Below are positions 6,178 to 7,410 of a stretch of 7,410 bases of DNA, piece after piece. Every line of letters starts with the position of its first letter. Positions within the stretch are counted from its first letter, which is position 1. A program made the translations under genes and the position numbers. The notes beneath the pieces are model-generated. The model was given only the letters and a program-made list of their open reading frames with translations. It ran no database searches and had not been told where the DNA came from. The stretch is from Armatimonadota bacterium. GTDB taxonomy: Bacteria > Armatimonadota > Armatimonadia > Armatimonadales > Armatimonadaceae. Location: assembly GCA_014381035.1 (NCBI GenBank), contig JACMIS010000940.1, forward strand, positions 1-7,410. Reading direction: 5' to 3'.

Positions 6178-6230
6178 TTTTCTTTTTGCTTGCCGTCCGC
6201 GAAGGACAAACAAAGAAAGCAGGGCGAATG

Positions 6231-6509
6231 TTAGCGAGGCAATTCGAAATCTTTGAGCATTCGTTCGGTCTTGACTTCCTGGATCTTGTTCACGATCTTG
6301 CGAGCTTCGTGGCGGTCGCGCATTGTTTTCGACAACACGATAGTCGAACTGACAATGAAAAACAAGCCAATCGCAAGGTATCCACGCACCCAGATTTCCA
6401 CGGGCAAGCAGTAAACGCCCACCACCATCGCGGCGAGTGAGATAACAAAACTGATCTGCGTAAATGCGACCCAGGCGTTCGAGTCCTGATGAAGTGACGG
6501 CTGTTCCAT
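6231..6509 (-). CDS. YiaA/YiaB-type two-helix inner membrane protein
   Basis: This is a 92-residue membrane protein of the YiaAB two-helix family. After a short N-terminus, NAWVAFTQISFVISLAAM leads into helix 1 (about 13-33). LPVEIWVRGYLAIGLFFIVSSTIVLSKT contains the typical P-V-x-x-W-x-x-G-Y-L-A turn and helix 2 (about 40-61). MRDRHEARKIVNKI and EVKTERMLKDFE form the cytoplasmic amphipathic tail seen in the family. The ATG at 6509 has AAGGA 9 bases upstream. It is encoded alone, convergent to DUF4385 (53-base gap) and divergent from the superoxide dismutase gene. The family's role is unknown. No defect is seen. Confidence 0.9.
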   Translation of the reverse strand: MEQPSLHQDSNAWVAFTQISFVISLAAMVVGVYCLPVEIWVRGYLAIGLFFIVSSTIVLSKTMRDRHEARKIVNKIQEVKTERMLKDFELPR

Positions 6510-6751
6510 GAACGGGTTTCCTTTTCTCCCCTTGTGCTGCCGGTATTGTAGTCGCGAACGAGCGACGTGACATGGAGCAAACGACTCACTTTTCTCGTTG
6601 GCGTATAGGTCGAAGTAACCAGGCGGAAGCGAAACAAGATAAAAGCGTCCACGTTTGGCTTATAGATTTTTCCGGTATCAAATAGGAGGCTCGGACCCAA
6701 CCCGGTTCAAGCAATCTTCAATGAAAACCCCGCCGCAGGGGAGGACTCAGG
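6510..6751. promoter_or_regulatory. Divergent promoter region between YiaAB-type gene and SOD gene
   Basis: This 242-base gap holds no convincing gene. On the minus strand TACAAT (6550-6545) is a plausible -10 for the membrane-protein gene, without a good -35. On the plus strand the best pair is TTGGCT (6655-6660) with TATCAA (6676-6681) at a short 15-base spacing, which is weak. A 5-bp inverted repeat, GTCGC/GCGAC, lies at 6551-6555 and 6562-6566. A perfect AGGAGG at 6684-6689 has no start codon at usable distance. Confidence 0.35.
6737..6744 (+). promoter_or_regulatory. Strong ribosome binding site of SOD gene, partly in a hairpin
   Basis: AGGGGAGG sits 7 bases before the ATG at 6752. Its GGGG (6738-6741) can pair with CCCC at 6728-6731 across a 6-base loop, so the site could be partly hidden. 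Confidence 0.6.
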
Positions 6752-7333
6752 ATGAAAAATTTTCGCACGATACGGACCGCATCACGATTCGGGGTGGTAC
6801 TGCTTGCCCTGACAATGGGTGGCGTAATAGTCGGATGTGGGGGGAGCGATGACAACGACAATCAGGGCATGACTGCCTCCGCCGCACTCATTGATACGGG
6901 AGGACGGAGCGTAGGAACCGCCCGCTTCACACAAGAACGACCAACGGACCCGGTCACTATCCGCGTTCAAGTTACCGGGCTGACACCGGGGCAACACGGG
7001 ATTCACCTGCATCAAGTGGGACGTGCCGAGCCGAACGCGAACCCGCCTTTTGCCACAGCGGGAGAGCATATCAACCCCAGTACCAAGGAACACGGGTTGC
7101 AAAACCCGGACGGCTCGCATGATGGGGATTTGCCGAACCTGAACGTCGGGGTAGATGATCGCGCGATTTTCGAGCTGACCACGACTCGAGTCACGCTGTA
7201 TGATGGCGCGAACTCATTATTCGATAGCGACGGAAGCGCACTTATCATCCATGCCAGCCCCGACGATCAGCGAACGGACCCCACCGGCGGAACCGGTGCG
7301 CGTGTGGTGTGCGGGGTTGTCACGCGCGATTAA
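6752..7333 (+). CDS. Cu/Zn superoxide dismutase family lipoprotein
   Basis: This is a 193-residue exported protein. A basic start (KNFRTIRTASR), a hydrophobic segment and the lipobox VIVGC give a lipoprotein cut before C29, followed by a flexible acidic linker GGSDDNDNQG. The mature part is a Cu/Zn SOD domain. Metal ligands are all present: H85 and H87 (GIHLHQVG), bridging H106 (AGEHINP), H114 (KEHG), H123 and D126 (SHDGDLPN), and H167 (IIHASPDD). The guiding arginine is R184 in GARVVCGVV. The enzyme would convert superoxide to peroxide and oxygen outside the cytoplasm, anchored to a membrane. The odd point is that C187 has no partner: the first cysteine of the conserved intramolecular disulfide is missing, replaced by F100 in eukaryotic-type alignment or A92 in bacterial-type alignment. 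The start has a strong Shine-Dalgarno site. Strong overall call; activity is predicted, not known. Confidence 0.93.
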   Translation: MKNFRTIRTASRFGVVLLALTMGGVIVGCGGSDDNDNQGMTASAALIDTGGRSVGTARFTQERPTDPVTIRVQVTGLTPGQHGIHLHQVGRAEPNANPPFATAGEHINPSTKEHGLQNPDGSHDGDLPNLNVGVDDRAIFELTTTRVTLYDGANSLFDSDGSALIIHASPDDQRTDPTGGTGARVVCGVVTRD

Positions 7334-7353
7334 CCGTTGGAATAAATCGCCAT

Positions 7354-7400
7354 AAAAAACGGGGGGGGGGGGGAGAACGTGGGGGCCCCCCGGTTTTTTT
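7354..7400 (+). terminator. Rho-independent terminator after SOD gene, homopolymer-rich
   Basis: An A-tract (7354-7359), C and a G run (from 7361) can pair with CCCCCCGG (7386-7393) and the following seven T (7394-7400). This gives a GC stem flanked by A and T tracts 20 bases after the SOD stop, and could also work on the opposite strand. The stem is imperfect: one extra G, and a run of 13 G (7361-7373) followed by five more G before the C run. The exact base counts are doubtful. Confidence 0.75.
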
Positions 7401-7410
7401 GTAAAGTTCC

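Noticed and set aside
6182..6219. Hairpin between the convergent DUF4385 and YiaAB-type genes (GTCC/GGAC with imperfect outer arms)
   Set aside because: The stem is broken by internal mismatches, and no T run follows on either strand, so it is not a credible intrinsic terminator.
6721..6852. Short frame from ATG 6721 and the orphan AGGAGG at 6684-6689
   Set aside because: The ATG is 31 bases from the AGGAGG, the frame overlaps the SOD gene out of phase, and the product shows no motif.
1..7410. tRNA, rRNA, CRISPR array, insertion sequence or integrase-type attachment site
   Set aside because: No direct repeat array, transposase-like protein, terminal inverted repeats or tRNA-like sequence was seen on either strand by eye.

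Overview
The window looks like a chromosomal fragment of a diderm, moderately GC-rich bacterium. Genes are tightly packed with overlapping stops and starts, Shine-Dalgarno sites are readable, and one protein carries a lipoprotein signal. The genus cannot be fixed from the sequence. The mix of gene families (STM401x cluster, LRR/DUF6745-like protein, DUF4385, YiaAB, lipoprotein CuZn-SOD) would suit soil or environmental lineages such as Armatimonadota, Deinococcota or Acidobacteriota, but that is a guess. Position 1 lies inside an open frame. The last bases are a homopolymer-rich terminator, so the window may be a whole small contig.

Left part (1-4056, + strand): four overlapping genes in the order of the Salmonella STM4014-4013-4012-4011 block. 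They encode an ATP-grasp protein (5' end outside the window), an alkaline-phosphatase-superfamily hydrolase, a HemN-like radical SAM protein, and a second radical SAM protein with extra C-terminal cysteines. All four genes overlap by 4 to 7 bases, so they are almost surely one translationally coupled operon. To my knowledge no product or substrate has been established for this block. Its enzyme set (ligase, hydrolase, two radical SAM enzymes) looks like a small biosynthetic or modification pathway, and it is the best candidate here for an undescribed system. The ATP-grasp protein has an unusual N-terminus: about 65 residues resembling an unrelated small helical domain replace the family's usual N-terminal region.

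Middle part (5580-4032, - strand): an apparent three-gene operon with an 83-residue unknown protein, a 101-residue small protein with GHSH and HEEH motifs, and a leucine-rich-repeat protein with a DUF6745-like C-terminus. The last two are coupled through a TGATG overlap. The LRR gene converges on the radical SAM operon, and the two coding ends overlap by 25 bases. In Salmonella the STM401x block also has an LRR-type gene (STM4015) beside it, so the neighbourhood may not be accidental.

Right part: a DUF4385 gene (+) diverges from the middle operon across a 108-base AT-richer gap that contains a palindrome. A YiaAB-type two-helix membrane protein (-) follows. A 242-base divergent intergenic region then leads to a secreted lipoprotein Cu/Zn superoxide dismutase (+), which keeps every metal ligand but lacks the first disulfide cysteine. 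It ends in a strong A-tract/GC-stem/T-tract terminator containing a run of 13 G.
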